Of a DNA stretch of 64,000 nt, positions 11,281 through 22,379 are shown piece by piece. Position numbers and translations under genes: made by a program. Every line of letters begins with the position of its first letter. Position 1 is the first letter of the stretch. Under the pieces are notes generated by a model, which had not been told where the DNA came from, did no database searches, and saw only the letters and a program-made list of their open reading frames with translations. Source of the stretch: Diphasiastrum complanatum (taxonomy: Eukaryota; Streptophyta; Lycopodiopsida; Lycopodiales; Lycopodiaceae); contig CM055106.1 of the NCBI GenBank assembly GCA_029204225.1, positions 19,232,149 through 19,296,148 of the forward strand, read 5' to 3'.

Positions 11281-12077
11281 CTAATGGACTTCTGGTTCTT
11301 CTTGAACTAACTTTTGCGCTAAGACTTCTTCTGCTTTTGGCACCAACTTGAGGAACTCTCCCAATGAAATATTGATCTTACTAGACAAAATATTCATGAG
11401 CAGTTCTATTTGCGGCGCTTCCGATTCAGTCATCTTGAAGGATTCTTCATGATGATGCAACTGATCATTCATATCTATACGTGAATTTCTTAGTGGCTGC
11501 AATGGTGAAGAACGAACTTTTGTTGTTGCTTTAGCAGCTTCGAGCTCCTCTTCTTCTTGCAGATGTTTAATCCACTGCCTCACATCCTGATATCTTCATT
11601 TTTTTGCATGAGGATTTGGATAGACTCTCGATGCCATTGGCATATCATTCAATGGTATAGAATCAGCAGGTACTGGATCCACGACTGATTCTTTGTACTT
11701 CTGTGCTCTAGTGACCACCATCAAGGGTGCACTTGGTTTATTTTGAGCTACTAGTCTTAACTTGATTGTTATCAAATTTGTAGGTGTTGTAGCTGGTGGT
11801 GGCTTCGGTCTTGCTGGACAGTCTTTATAGCAATGCCCATAACCACAGTCACAACAGAATGGTACAAATTTTTCTTTATTTGGACACTATATGGATAATC
11901 TTCTGGGATGTCAGGATCTGTATTGTCGACCATTGGGTATTGTGTGTCTTTTTTGTATTGGGTATGTGTTTTTGGTGTTTTTGAATTTTTTAGGATTTTT
12001 GGTGTTTTTGGATTTTTTAGGGTTTTTGGTGTTTTCGATTTTTTAGGGTGTTGAAGGAAGTGACGGTGGAGACTCAA
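11281..12077 (-). pseudogene. gypsy gag C-terminus with zinc knuckle (minus)
   Basis: At about 11870-11815 the minus-strand translation reads FCCDCGYGHCYKDCPARP, a CX2CX3HX4C knuckle, one residue shorter between Cys and His than the standard CX2CX4HX4C. A second frame (11583-11281) has charged residues (EEEELEAAKATTKV) and probably links gag to protease. The frame right of 11890 is Lys/Pro/Thr-rich and may be translated simple repeat rather than gag. Confidence 0.65.
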
Positions 12078-12239
12078 TATAAAAAGGGCTTTCTATTGGT
12101 ATGAGTTTTATTTTTTGAAATTTTTTTTGATGTTCATGCCTTTTTTTTTAATTTTTTTCAGGCCCAAGGGTGTTGCGAAGATGGTGGTTCGGTCAAAATG
12201 GCAATCAGAGGAGTTGATTAAAAGTTATGGTCTGGTCGA

Positions 12240-12720
12240 GATGGGTGTTACTTGCTCCGGTCGAGCTTTGGCCTGATTGCTTCGGTTGAGAACTAATCGA
12301 ATCTCTCTGGTCGAGATTTGATCGCTACCTTCAGCTCTAGTTGAGATTTGAGTGAGCGCTTCGGCTCCGGTCGAGATCACTTCGGCTTCGGTAGAGATCT
12401 GAACGGGCACTTCGGTCGAGACTTCAGCGGACACTTCGGTCGAGACTTCAGCGAACACTTCGATCGAGATTTCAGTGAACATTTTGGCTGAGATTCCAGT
12501 GAGCGCTTCAGTTGAGATTTTAGGGAGCACTTCGATCGAGATCTCAACGGGCACTTCGGCTTTGGTCAAGATCTCAACGAACACTTCGGTTGAGATTTCA
12601 GTGAACACTTTGGTCGAGATTCCAGCGAGCGCTTCGGTTGAGATTTCAGGAAACACTTCTGTCGAGATCTCAGCGGGCACTTTGGTTGAGATTCCAGCGA
12701 GCACTTCAGTTGAGATTTAA
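12240..12720. repeat. 24-bp minisatellite, core TCGGTCGAGAT
   Basis: At least a dozen imperfect units occur, clearest from 12410 to 12715. Each is about 24 bp, built as C-GGTCGAGA-YTTCAGCG-RRCACTT with scattered substitutions and a few 30-bp variants. Long frames cross it on both strands, reading as ISTEV-type repeats on the minus strand. This is a by-product of a unit divisible by three, not evidence of a gene. The same core recurs at 54.4-54.9 kb. Confidence 0.85.
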
Positions 12721-12784
12721 ATTGTAGTGAGTATTTCCTATCCTCCTTCAAACCTAGATCCAAGCTCTATCAAGCATCAAATAG

Positions 12785-14702
12785 ATGAAGAGGATTGTCA
12801 CACGGAGATTTGTTCTCATGAGAGCGATAGCATCTTTAAGTCATGTTTTACCAAGAAAGTCAACAAAGGCAATGATGAAAAATGCTCGGTTTGAAAAAAT
12901 GAAAAATGAAATATTAGAGACTATTTTGAATAAGGTTCAAACTTACTTGAATGGAAATGTGATAGTAGGTGCATGTGATGTTTTTAGAATAACAAAAAAG
13001 CTTATTCTACTTTTTTTAGAATAGGTAAAGAAGCTTTTTCTTAAGTGATGGTAAAGAAAACTTATCTTCCTCGTCCATGTTGGATAAGATTAGCAAGAAA
13101 TTATTATAATGATAGAATGTTCAAAGTAGTTGGTCAACCACTTCATATAACTGAATTATACAAATCAGAATATGGTGAGCTCAATTACAAGGATTGCAAT
13201 AATATTTTCCTTGATATTGAAAATGTTCTAAAATGCATTATTTGATTCTATAAACTAGACGAACATCAAGTAAATGAAAAGATTATCATTGTAATAAAAT
13301 TGGATGAATCCGAAATCATCAAAGGTCAAAAGTTGGAACGAGCGAGTCTCACTTTGATGAAGAAAATTTCAGATACAGATGATCAAACGTTTAGTGTTCA
13401 ATCGACATATGGTGGTTGGTGGCATTCCATGTATACTTTTCAATTTTTTAAGTATCGGTTATAAGCATTTCATACATTGCATTTTTTTCGTTGACATGTC
13501 ATGCATTACTTGCTTCTCTACAAGTCTTCAAAGAGGACTATAAAATACATTCATGGATATTTTCGTGAACAAATTATGGCGAGATTATAAAGAGACATTT
13601 GGAGGGTGAGAAATTTACAATCGAAGACCATAGAAGTTCTCAAATTCAATGGCACCTTGCAAGGGATTTGAAAACATTAAAATGTATGCATAATGTCTCT
13701 CATGCGGCAACATCAAAGCACCCATGTCGCATGAAGGATTGTTACAATATGAATTTGGGACGATTAAACACCGACCCAACACGAGAAGCAGAAGATTCAA
13801 ATATGAATATTGTTCTGCCAATTCCATTAAAAAATGTTCACATATGCACATTGCATGCTGACGTTCATATTATTGAGAAACTTATTTACCTACATATTCT
13901 CCTTGCATGGAATCATAAACCGGAGTCTATGGCTAAAGCAGCAATTAGGAGGTTGGAAATAGTTCTTTCAAAGGCAAGACTTCATACATAAAGGGAATGT
14001 CACCATTGAAAAAAGTGACAAACTCTCCGGAAAAAAAAAAACGTTCCTAAAAAGCCATCAATTGGAGGTGCTAAAACAAGAAGATTCTTATCCAATCACA
14101 CATGCAAAGAATCTAGTGTAAGATACGAAATTTGGAAAGAAATTATTCAACACGAACACTAAAAGTAAGTAATCGAGTGGAAAAGAGACAAATGTGGAAC
14201 AACTTAGACAAAATCATAGGTGTTATCAGGAAAGAAAACCTATCATCAGAAGATATGAGGACTTTGCAAAATCATTGCACCACATTTGTAAAATCTGTAC
14301 ATGATTGTTGGGGAAAAGACAACGTTACACATTACATGGTACTAATCTATTTCATTATATGATACTTATCTCATTCATGTTTATATATTTTTTTATTGAT
14401 GTAACTTATTTCAACTCTTGTTTGCAGCACATCTTTCTTCATCATGCAACTTATTTTGCAAAGGAATATGGGAGCCTAAATATCTGGTCATCACAAGGCA
14501 TGGAAAATCTCATTGGCAAGCAAGAGGAGCATTTCATAGAGCTACAAATCATGGAGGACACACTTCAAAAAATAAATATTTAGTTCAACTCTTTCAATGG
14601 TTTTACGAAAGAGCACAATTTAGATATCAAGCTAAAAACTCGCCAAATATTACGATTTTTTGTAAGGCATTCAAATTCATAACAAAAGAGATATCCTTGT
14701 AA
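12785..14702 (+). pseudogene. Transposase-like gene, broken
   Basis: Several plus-strand pieces appear to belong to one decayed protein. 13045-13500 contains YLPRPCWIRLARNYYNDRMFKVVGQPLHITELYKSEYG and IVIKLDESEIIKGQKLERASLTLM. 13599-13990 contains IQWHLARDLKTLKCM and LPIPLKNVHICTLHADVHIIEKLIYLHILLAW. 14132-14702 contains HDCWGKDNVTHYM, YGSLNIWSSQGMENL and, one frameshift later (near 14510), QARGAFHRATNHGG and YLVQLFQWFYERAQFRYQ. This resembles uncharacterised transposon-type proteins with an RNase H-like core, where KLDE and the TLHADVHIIEK segment could hold catalytic acids. I cannot assign a superfamily. Stops and shifts make it a pseudogene. Confidence 0.55.
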
Positions 14703-15174
14703 TATATCAATAATCTATTACTAAAAGTTGTTTAATTTTTATCATCATTCTCTTCAAGATTCAGACGGATGATATTTCAACATATATGTAAAAGACAAAC
14801 GCCATACCTTTGATTAGAAGGCAATATTTTCTTTTTTTGATACCACAATATATATTTCTTTTGAAATACTCATGTAGGTTAGCGTATTTTCTATCATGTT
14901 TATGCTTAGAGGATGGTTGGGAATGCACAAGGTTTTGAAAATGAACGAATTAAAAACTATCTATATCCTAAACATGAGTACTAATGATTTGAGAAAAATT
15001 ATCAAGAAGAGAAAGTAGATTATAATGATTCTCATAAACTAGCTTACTAATATCGAAAGGTGCAAAAAAAATACCAAAAAAGTACTCTTATTTCTCTGAT
15101 TGAATGTCACTGGCATTAAAAAAATCTAGAAGTTTTTTTTCTGAGGACATGGAGGAACTAGCCATATTGAACCT
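14703..15174. other. AT-rich intergenic DNA
   Basis: No gene or clear repeat is visible, apart from the first palindromic motif beginning at 15175. Confidence 0.6.
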
Positions 15175-15219
15175 GATATCGGTTCAACGCGCCTGAATTA
15201 TTCCGTTCGAGGACTCTAA
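15175..15219. repeat. Left end of palindromic-motif array
   Basis: GATATCGGTTCAACGCG at 15175-15191 is the same motif as those at 21429-22379, on the other strand. It is separated from them by the insertion of copia element B. Confidence 0.7.
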
Positions 15220-16291
15220 TGTTGGATTTACTCCTTCTACTCTCCTAAATCCCATTTTTAATCGGCCTCCATTCTTGCTACATATTTACTAACATTGTCA
15301 CACAGCCTGCATATTTACACGCAAATTCGCACAGACGAATAAAGGGCGAAAGAATCGCGAACACTGTGTTTCTACACAGGTTGACAGGTCAAAAGAGGAC
15401 ACTATCGTACAGAATGCCGAAGGTTCCCTAAAAGCTAAAGCACCTTGTAAATCTTATCCTAAGGCCATTCGTAAGAGTGACCCACTTTTTGCATCATCAC
15501 CAATGTTCACTTCAGCATTGGATGACGTCGCACTCCTTTTTACGCTCACTCCATGCAGTTGAGCTAACAGATTGGACAACGATTGCAGCCACCCATGAAC
15601 TCCTACAGACAGCACATCCACTCTGTACTTTCACATCTACACACCTGTAATATTATGTATATATACATATTCTGGACACCATTCAGATGATGATGATCAG
15701 ATGATCAAGTGAGTGAAGAAGAGACTAAGAGAAGAGGTTTCATTCCTCATTACAGACAAAATAAGCTTCGTAAGGCACGTGGTTTCGTCCGCTATTGTAT
15801 TGTGCTCTGCCACATTATTAACTTGTATACATGATATACTTAATCTGATACAACTCTTTGTTCTGCATTCAGATCTGTGTTAATATTGCTATGCTTGTTC
15901 TTCATTTTGTCTAATCTTTCTAGCTGCTCTTTCTGGTAATAGACGATCAACTTTTAGTCTTGTCTTTCACGAACAATTTGCGACTAATTATCACTCGAGC
16001 ACAGTCCAGCTCTTCGCAAATCATTCGCGAAAAAAAATTTGTCTTGCAATTCGTGACAAATTATTCATCTAGCGCTTCATCCATTATATGTTTGGCTATG
16101 TAATCTAGAATAACTGTGATTTCTATCACTAAAGTTCTCTTCATTTTGATAGGCGTGCTTACGGAGAGAGTCAAATAATTCATTCTACTGCGCACAGACA
16201 TTTTTTGTTCGAGTTCGCTTCTCATTCGTTTCTTGTTCGAGTTCGTTTCTCGTTCGTGTTCGTCATTTATTCTCCCCCTCTCTCTCCAACA
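15220..16291 (+). repeat. 5' LTR of copia element B
   Basis: It runs from TGTTGGATTTAC to CTCCAACA (1072 bp). Compared with the 3' LTR it contains about 100 extra bases after 'ttgtcacacagcc' (roughly 15300-15400) and otherwise matches closely. A TATA-like 'tatgtatatataca' lies near 15655. Confidence 0.9.
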
Positions 16292-16303
16292 TGGCATCAG
16301 AGC
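16292..16303 (+). promoter_or_regulatory. Primer-binding site, element B
   Basis: TGGCATCAGAGC follows the LTR end directly. It differs by one base from the standard TGGTATCAGAGC initiator-Met tRNA site. Confidence 0.85.
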
Positions 16304-16437
16304 TATCTTCATAGCTTGATTAGCTTCCACAATACAAGACTCTACTAGCCGATAGTTGTTTTCTTGTTCTGTAATTATCAGATTTTCATACTTAAGTCAC
16401 TGATAGTTTCTCCTATCACTTAGACTAATTCTTACAC

Positions 16438-17275
16438 ATGGATTCCCAAGGGAAAGCCAGTCCTATCATGGACAAGCTTGATGGAGCCAATTACCATCTG
16501 TGAAAATTTAAGATGAAAACTGTACTAATGGCAAAATAATTGTACGACGTTGTTACATGTGCAAAAGGGAAACCCGAAGCGGACAATGCGACAATCGCCA
16601 GATGAAAGTTGAAGGATGGAAAAGCTTTCGCGCCGATCATCCTCAACATCACGGATACCCAGATCAGCCATGTATCCGAGGCTCAGAAATCGAAAGAAGT
16701 CTGGGACATCTTGAGCACACTATACGAAGTGCAAGATATAGCTTCCAAGCTACATCTCAGAAAGAAATTTTACTCCCTCAAGATGACGAATGGTGATTCT
16801 CTACAGAATCACATTAATCCGTTCAAGAACCTGCTAAGACAAATGGCTATTGTCGGATCTGTCGTAGACTATCAAGACGCAGTGATGCAACTGCTTACAA
16901 GCTTGCCAAGTTCTTACGACAGCTGGGTGATGATCATCACGACTCATCCATAATTGACTCTTTCGAGAGTCATTACTATGTTGTTGCAGGAAGACACGCG
17001 AAGGAACGAAGCCTCGAGTTCTTCAGCTGATTCTCACACCTTGTACACCAACAAGAGCATGACAAAGCATAAGAAGAAAAAAGACCCGAAGCAATAAAGT
17101 CAGACCAGAAACTAGCTCAGCACAAGGAACAGTCGAATTCGCAGACAAAGAATAAGCTGTTCTGCAGATGCTACAAACGAAACAACCACAAAATACAAGA
17201 CTGTCGCATCCTTCAAGCAAAGAACAACAACAAAGGGCTGTCGAATCAAGTGGCGAATGCAGCTGTAGAAGCTCC
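16438..17275 (+). pseudogene. copia element B gag
   Basis: The gag begins with an ATG at 16438 (MDSQGKASPIMDKLDGANYHL). It is interrupted by stops at 16501, 16537 and 16605. The best-preserved part (16609-16953) reads KSKEVWDILSTLYEVQDIASKLHLRKKFYSLKM, as in copia gag of the UBN2 type. The knuckle at about 17158-17205 reads FCRCYKRNNHKIQDC, so the CCHC spacing is spoiled. Confidence 0.8.
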
Positions 17276-17309
17276 ATAGCCTATTCAAGAAACGGATCAT
17301 GATACCTTC

Positions 17310-17540
17310 ATGACCAACCATCAAGGAGCATCTGATGACAATTCTTGGTTCCTGGGTTCCAAAGCCACTCAGCACATGACTAGCCTCATTGGCTGTTTCA
17401 AGTCCTATACACCTTACAGTACTCAAAAATTCGTTCACCTTGGCGACAATAGCACACAAGCTATTAAAAGTGAAGGCACTATAAGATTATGCTTTGCGAA
17501 TGATCAGTCTAAGCTACTCTCTAAAGTCCTGTATGTATAA
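17310..17540 (+). pseudogene. copia element B protease
   Basis: The retropepsin region reads NSWFLGSKATQHMTSL. In the copia family this motif is W-x-x-D-S-G-A-T-x-H-M-T. Here the catalytic Asp position is Gly and the following Gly is Lys, so the active site is lost. The frame ends at 17540 before the usual LL-S-V segment. Confidence 0.8.
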
Positions 17541-17669
17541 TTATCTATAAATCTGCTCTATGTAAGCAGAATCACAAATCTAGGACACAGAGTAGAATTC
17601 GAATGTGATCAATGTAAAATAGTTAATAGGACAGACAAGATCCTAGCACTCGAAAAGAGACATGGATAC

Positions 17670-18461
17670 TTGTATAAATTAAGTCATTGTTTTTATGCAT
17701 CTAGTCAAGCTCTCAGTACTTCAATTCATTCAAATAAAGGTTTACTTTGGCATTATAGACTTGGTCATTTAAATCATGTTGTTGTACAACGAATGTCTAG
17801 ACAATCTATTGTTCTTGATCTCGACTATCCTCGCGAAAAAGTTGAGTTACCTGTCTGTCAAGACTGTCTAGTTGGTAAACAGACTAAGAAACCATTTAAG
17901 TCAAGCCATCAGCATGTGGCTAGAGGATTGCTAGATGTTGTACATTCAAATATTTGTGGCCCGATGAAAAATCTTTTGTTGAAGGATGCCAAGTATTTTA
18001 TAACCTTTATTGACGAATTCTCCAGAAGAACAATGGTGTATTTCATAAAAAAAAAATCAGAAGCCTTCAACTACTTCAGAATCTTCAAGGAGCGTGCAGA
18101 AAAGGAGACTGGAAGGACGATCAAGGCCCTAAGGTCGGACAACGATGGAGAATATATCTCTGTCGAGTTTAAGGAGTACTGCCAAGGCCAAGGCATTGAA
18201 CAACAATTCATCAGTCCTTACAATCCTCAGTCTAATGGCTTAGTTGAGAGGAAGAACCGTACTCTGGTCGAATCTGCTAAATGTATGTTATCGCATGCAT
18301 CGTTGCCCAAGAGATTCTGGGCTAAAGCTGCTCCACTGCAGCTTACGTCCAGAACAGATGTTCGACCAAGGCCCTCTCAGACAAGACACCATGAGGTGTG
18401 GACAGGCTCTAAGCCTTCTTTGAAGAATCTAAGAGTGTTTGGGTGCATTGCCTACGCATAG
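17670..18461 (+). pseudogene. copia element B integrase
   Basis: A 263-residue open frame. The zinc-binding GAG-pre-integrase part is LLWHYRLGHLNH...CQDCLVGKQTKKPF. The core has catalytic Asp in VVHSNICGPM context (HSD expected, here HSN), then FIDEFSRRTMVYF and RSDNDGEYIS, and Glu in PYNPQSNGLVERKNRTL. The first catalytic Asp seems replaced by Asn, so even this long frame would be inactive. The final part after KAAPLQLTS is shifted relative to the family. Confidence 0.85.
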
Positions 18462-18860
18462 ATCCCAAAAGACACAAGGAAGAAATTGGACTTCCAAGGT
18501 CTCAAGACCATCTTGATCGGATATACTTTGTCTGATAACACTTACAAGCTGTACGATCCTGATACCTAGCAAATCTTGTATAGCCGGGATACAGTCTTTA
18601 TCGAGGATCAATTCGTCGACCTCAAAGGCAAGGATATTGCTCAAGAAGAACCTACATCTCCTGTCATTGACACGACAGTCTGAGCTTCTGGCTCAGGCGT
18701 GTCTACTGTCGACCCACTTTGAGACAACGAATCAGACGAAGATGTTGCAGCTACCCAGCAACAATTCCCAGGAGCGGTTCATCAGTCGAATCATCCCAGA
18801 AGATCAAGCCGAGGGCGCACACAGCCCACAAGGTATACTCCTGAGTCTGTATGTCTCTCA

Positions 18861-19560
18861 ATGCAGGAACCGATGATAGTCGAAGAGGCACTCAGCCAAC
18901 TAGACTCTAATCTCTGGAGAGAAGCCATGGACATAGAGTATTCCTCTCTGATCAAGAATCAGACATGGTCATTAGTCGAAGCTCCTATTGGCTGTAATAT
19001 TATTGATTGCAAATGGATCTTTAAGATCAAATATAATGCCAACAGAGCAATTGATCGAAGGAAAGCTAGACTAGTAGCACAAGGATTTAGCTAGATCTCG
19101 AATATTGACTACAATGAGACTTTAGTTCCAGTCATCAAACATTTGTCGATCCGAATGCTCTTGTCTTATGCTGCAACTGCCGACCTCAAAGTACATCAAC
19201 TTGATGTACAAACAGCCTATCTGAACGGAGTCATACAAGAAGATATCTACATGATCCAGCCCGAAGGATACGTTCTGGAAGGCATGAAAAATCATGTCTG
19301 TAAACTCCACAAAGCAGTATACGGCTTGAAATAGTCTACCAAATCTTGGTTTCAGAGGATCAACACATTCTTCATTGAACAAGGATTCAAACCAAGCACT
19401 GTTGATTGCAACGTTTATTCAAGGTCAATGCAGTAATCCTTCATTATCATCACCTTGTACGTTGATGATACGTTGCTCTTCAACAACAATACCAAAATGG
19501 TCAAGGATGCAAAACAGGTGTTGTTCTCAGAATTCGACATAAACTGAGATTTCTATTGCT
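18861..19560 (+). pseudogene. copia element B reverse transcriptase
   Basis: RVT_2-type RT pieces in order: EEALSQLDSNLWREAMDIEYSSLIKNQTWSLVE, DCKWIFKIKYN, RKARLVAQGFS, HQLDVQTAYLNGVIQEDIYMIQPEGY, CKLHKAVYGLK and the catalytic LYVDDTLLF at about 19455. Stops at 19093, 19333, 19435 and 19546 interrupt it. About 100 codons between the YVDD box and the connection region appear shortened. Confidence 0.88.
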
Positions 19561-19602
19561 TGTACAAACTTTGATAATATCTATTGAAATTTCAATGTAT
19601 GT

Positions 19603-20436
19603 ATGCTAGTTATTATCATGGTACTTAACAGATACAATTTGATAAATTTTAAATTAGCTCACTCACCAATGGATCCAGGCTTGCATCTATCAAAGGACCA
19701 ATGTCCCCAAACCAAGCAGGAAGAGAAGCAGATGAGAGAATATCTATATCGATCGATACTTGGATCTCTCATGTACGCAATGGTCTGTACAAGACCAGAT
19801 ATCTCTTTTGTTGTAAGCTCACTCAGCCAATATATGGCTAATCCTAGCATTATCCATTGGAAGGCTCTTATTCGAGTCATGAGATATATTTGAGCTACAA
19901 TGGACCAGTGCATCTGCTATGGAGATGTCAGCAATGACAATCTTCATCAGCTTAGTGGCTATTCTGATGCAAGCTGGGGAGGAGATGTAGACAATCGTAA
20001 ATCCACATCTGGATTTACATTCTTCTTCAACGGTGGTCCTATTTCATGGAACAGTCATAAGCAAACCTCTATCACACTTTCTTCTACTGAAGCAGCATAC
20101 ATTGCTGCTTCTCAATCTATTAAGGAAGTGTTTTGGTTGAGAAATTTGCTGTCAGACATCAATCTGTATCAGTACGGCCCCACAATTTTGTTTTGTGATA
20201 ACCAAAGTGCTATTGCCTTATCAGCCAACCCTAGATTTCATTCTAGGAATAAGCACATTGAGATTAGATATCACTACATCAGGGGCAAGATTCTCGACAG
20301 GGAGGTAAGCTTAACGTACTGCAGAACGCATGACATGGTTGCAGACATTTTCACAAAAGCACTCAGTATTAATGCACACAACAAATTTTGTGCATTGCTC
20401 AGTCTGAAGATCAAGGCATTCACGGATCCAGATTAA
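19603..20436 (+). pseudogene. copia element B RNase H and pol C-terminus
   Basis: The connection reads YLYRSILGSLMYAMVCTRPDISFVVSSLSQYMANPSIIHW. It is followed by RNase H: GYSDASWGGDVDNRKSTSGFTFFF, TLSSTEAAYIAASQSIKEVFWLRNLL, FCDNQSAIALSANPRFHSRNKHIEIRYHYIR and DIFTKAL. Catalytic Asp (YSDAS), Glu (STEAAY) and Asp (CDNQSA) are all present. A stop at 19891 separates the two halves. The 20436 stop lies just before the polypurine tract. Confidence 0.9.
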
Positions 20437-20443
20437 GGGGGGG

Positions 20444-21414
20444 TGTTGGATTTACTTCTTCTACTCTCCTAAATCCCATTTTTAATCTGCCTCCATTCTT
20501 GTTGCATATTTACTAACGTTGCCACGCTATCCTACAGAATGCCGAAGGTGCCCTAAATGCTAAAGCACCATGTAAATCTTATCCTAAGGCCATTCGTAAG
20601 AGTGACCCACTTTTCGCATCATTACCAAAGTTCACTTCAGCACTGACTGACGTCGCATCCCTTTTTACGCTCACTCCATGCAATTGCGCTAACAAATCGG
20701 ACAACAATTGCAGCCACCCACGAACTCCTACAGACAGCACATCCACTCTGTACTTTCACATATGTACACCTGTAATATTATGTATATATACATATTCTGG
20801 ACACCATTCAGATGATGATGATTAGATGATCAAGTGAGTGAAGAGGAGACTAAGAAAAGAGGTTTCATTTCTCATTACAAACAAAATAATCTTCAAAGGG
20901 CACGCGATTTCATCCGCTATTGTATTGTGCTCTGCCACATTATTAACTTGTATACATGGTATACTTAATCTAATACATCTCTTTGTTCTGCATTCAGATC
21001 TATGTTGATATTGCTATACTTGTTTTTCATTTTGTCTAATCTTTCTAGCTGCTCTTTCTATTAATAGACGATCAACTTTTAGTCTTGTCTTTTGCAAAAA
21101 TTTGCGACTAATTATCACTCGAGCATAGTCTAGCTCTTCGCAAATCACAGATAGATTGTCTTGCAATTTGCGACAAATTATTCATCTAGCGCTTCATCCA
21201 TTAAATGTTTGGCTATGTAATCTAGAATGACTGTGATTTTTATCACTAAAGTTCTCTTCATTCTGATAGGCGTAGGCATGCTTTACGGAGAGAGTCAAAT
21301 AATTCATTCCGCTGCGCACGAACATTTTCTGTTCGAGTTCGCTTCTCGTTTGTTTCTTGTTCGAGTTCGTTTCTCGTTCGTGTTCATCATTTATTTTCCC
21401 CTCTCTCTGCAACA
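20444..21414 (+). repeat. 3' LTR of copia element B
   Basis: It starts TGTTGGATTTAC right after a G-rich polypurine tract and ends CTCTGCAACA (971 bp). It lacks the roughly 100-bp block present in the 5' LTR and has many single-base differences, so insertion is not recent. Confidence 0.9.
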
Positions 21415-21428
21415 TCTAGAATAGGATG

Positions 21429-22379
21429 CGCGTTGATCCGATATTCCATAGGAAGAGGCCGATATCGGTTCAACGCGACTGAATTAATTTGGGTGAGGAC
21501 ACTAGGGCAATGCACGCGTTGATCCAATATTACGTCAGAAAGGCTGATATTGCTTCAACGTGCCTGAATGAATCCGACTGTGCACTGTCGGACAAGGCGC
21601 ACGTCGATTCGATATTGCGAGAGAAAGACATAGAACAAAATGACAAAGGAGTTATGAATAAAAGATCACAAAATCTTAGTATGGAAAGTGATGCCCATAT
21701 TTATAGCCCATTCCTATTGATTATAGCCATACATTTGTCAAGAAATGAATTGAGGCCTAGGGCCTATATTTATCCACCAATCAGAGTGACACAAAGTTGT
21801 ACTTGCACCGCAATACCTAATTTAAAAGTCTATCAGTAGCCTTTCCTAATCATCATTAGCCTGGACCCTAAACCCACTTATCAAATTTGTACTTGCGCCG
21901 CAAAACATTAAACAATCGATGACTAGCTATCAGAGTATTTATCAGAGTAGCCTTCCGAAACATCATTAGTTGTCGAACGACATGAAAAACCCTCATGAGG
22001 AAAATAATTACAGACTCTTGCCCTATTTAAGTACCTTAAAGATAACAAATTTTTTTGCAATACTGGTTCATTTAGAACATTTCAAAAGGCCGAGCATTCA
22101 GAGAAAAACCAATATCGATTCTGCGCGTGAGAAGAACCACTTCACTGGGGACACATCAAATAGGTGCGCGTTGATGTGACAACTCAGATATCGGATCAGC
22201 ACGTCCGTTCTAAGAAAGAAAATTTTCAACTTGGACTGCGCACGTCGATTCGCTATTGGACTGTATTATGAAACATCAAAGCTTGCTTCGGTAGATTTTT
22301 CATACAGTCCAAAGCTAAGAAGAATCTGCCGAGACAAGCTTTCATGATTTATAGTGCGGTCCAATATCGGTTCAGGCGT
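21429..22379. repeat. Palindromic-motif array, CGCGTTGA(W)CCGATATT
   Basis: About ten copies of a 17-base motif occur in alternating orientation: forward at 21429, 21515, 21600, about 22166 and 22241; reverse (GATATCGGTTCAACGCG type) at 21461, 21546, 22111, 22187 and 22363. The first three forward copies are spaced about 86 bp apart, each followed about 15 bp later by its reverse partner where present, so each unit can fold into a hairpin. No gene lies inside except an unconvincing frame at 21489-21839. Confidence 0.75.

Larger units (their letters stand above)
7730..12100 (-). mobile_element. Ty3/gypsy element, minus strand, decayed
   Basis: Read on the minus strand the order is gag zinc knuckle (about 11.84 kb), protease (about 11.1 kb), spacer, RT (9.87-9.0 kb), RNase H (8.83-8.5 kb), integrase (8.3-7.78 kb). 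RT before integrase is the Ty3/gypsy order. Stops and frameshifts occur between and inside domains. I could not find a matching pair of LTRs, so the ends are approximate. The 24-bp minisatellite at 12.2-12.7 kb lies on the 5' side and may belong to its leader. Confidence 0.8.
15220..21414 (+). mobile_element. Ty1/copia element B, full length, dead
   Basis: A complete 6195-bp element: 5' LTR 15220-16291, PBS at 16292, gag, protease, integrase, RT, RNase H, a polypurine tract at about 20434-20443, 3' LTR 20444-21414. Flanks read TCTAA on the left and TCTAG on the right, a near-perfect 5-bp target-site duplication. It sits in an array of palindromic motifs, so that array is older. Numerous stops (for example 16501, 16537, 19093, 19333, 19546) and a damaged protease active site show it cannot move by itself. 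Confidence 0.92.

Noticed and set aside
12225-12763. ISTEV-type repeat proteins
   Set aside because: The 24-bp unit is a multiple of three, so frames stay open on both strands; no unique domain or start context.
21489-21839. 116-codon frame
   Set aside because: Runs through the palindromic-motif array and has no protein-like domain.
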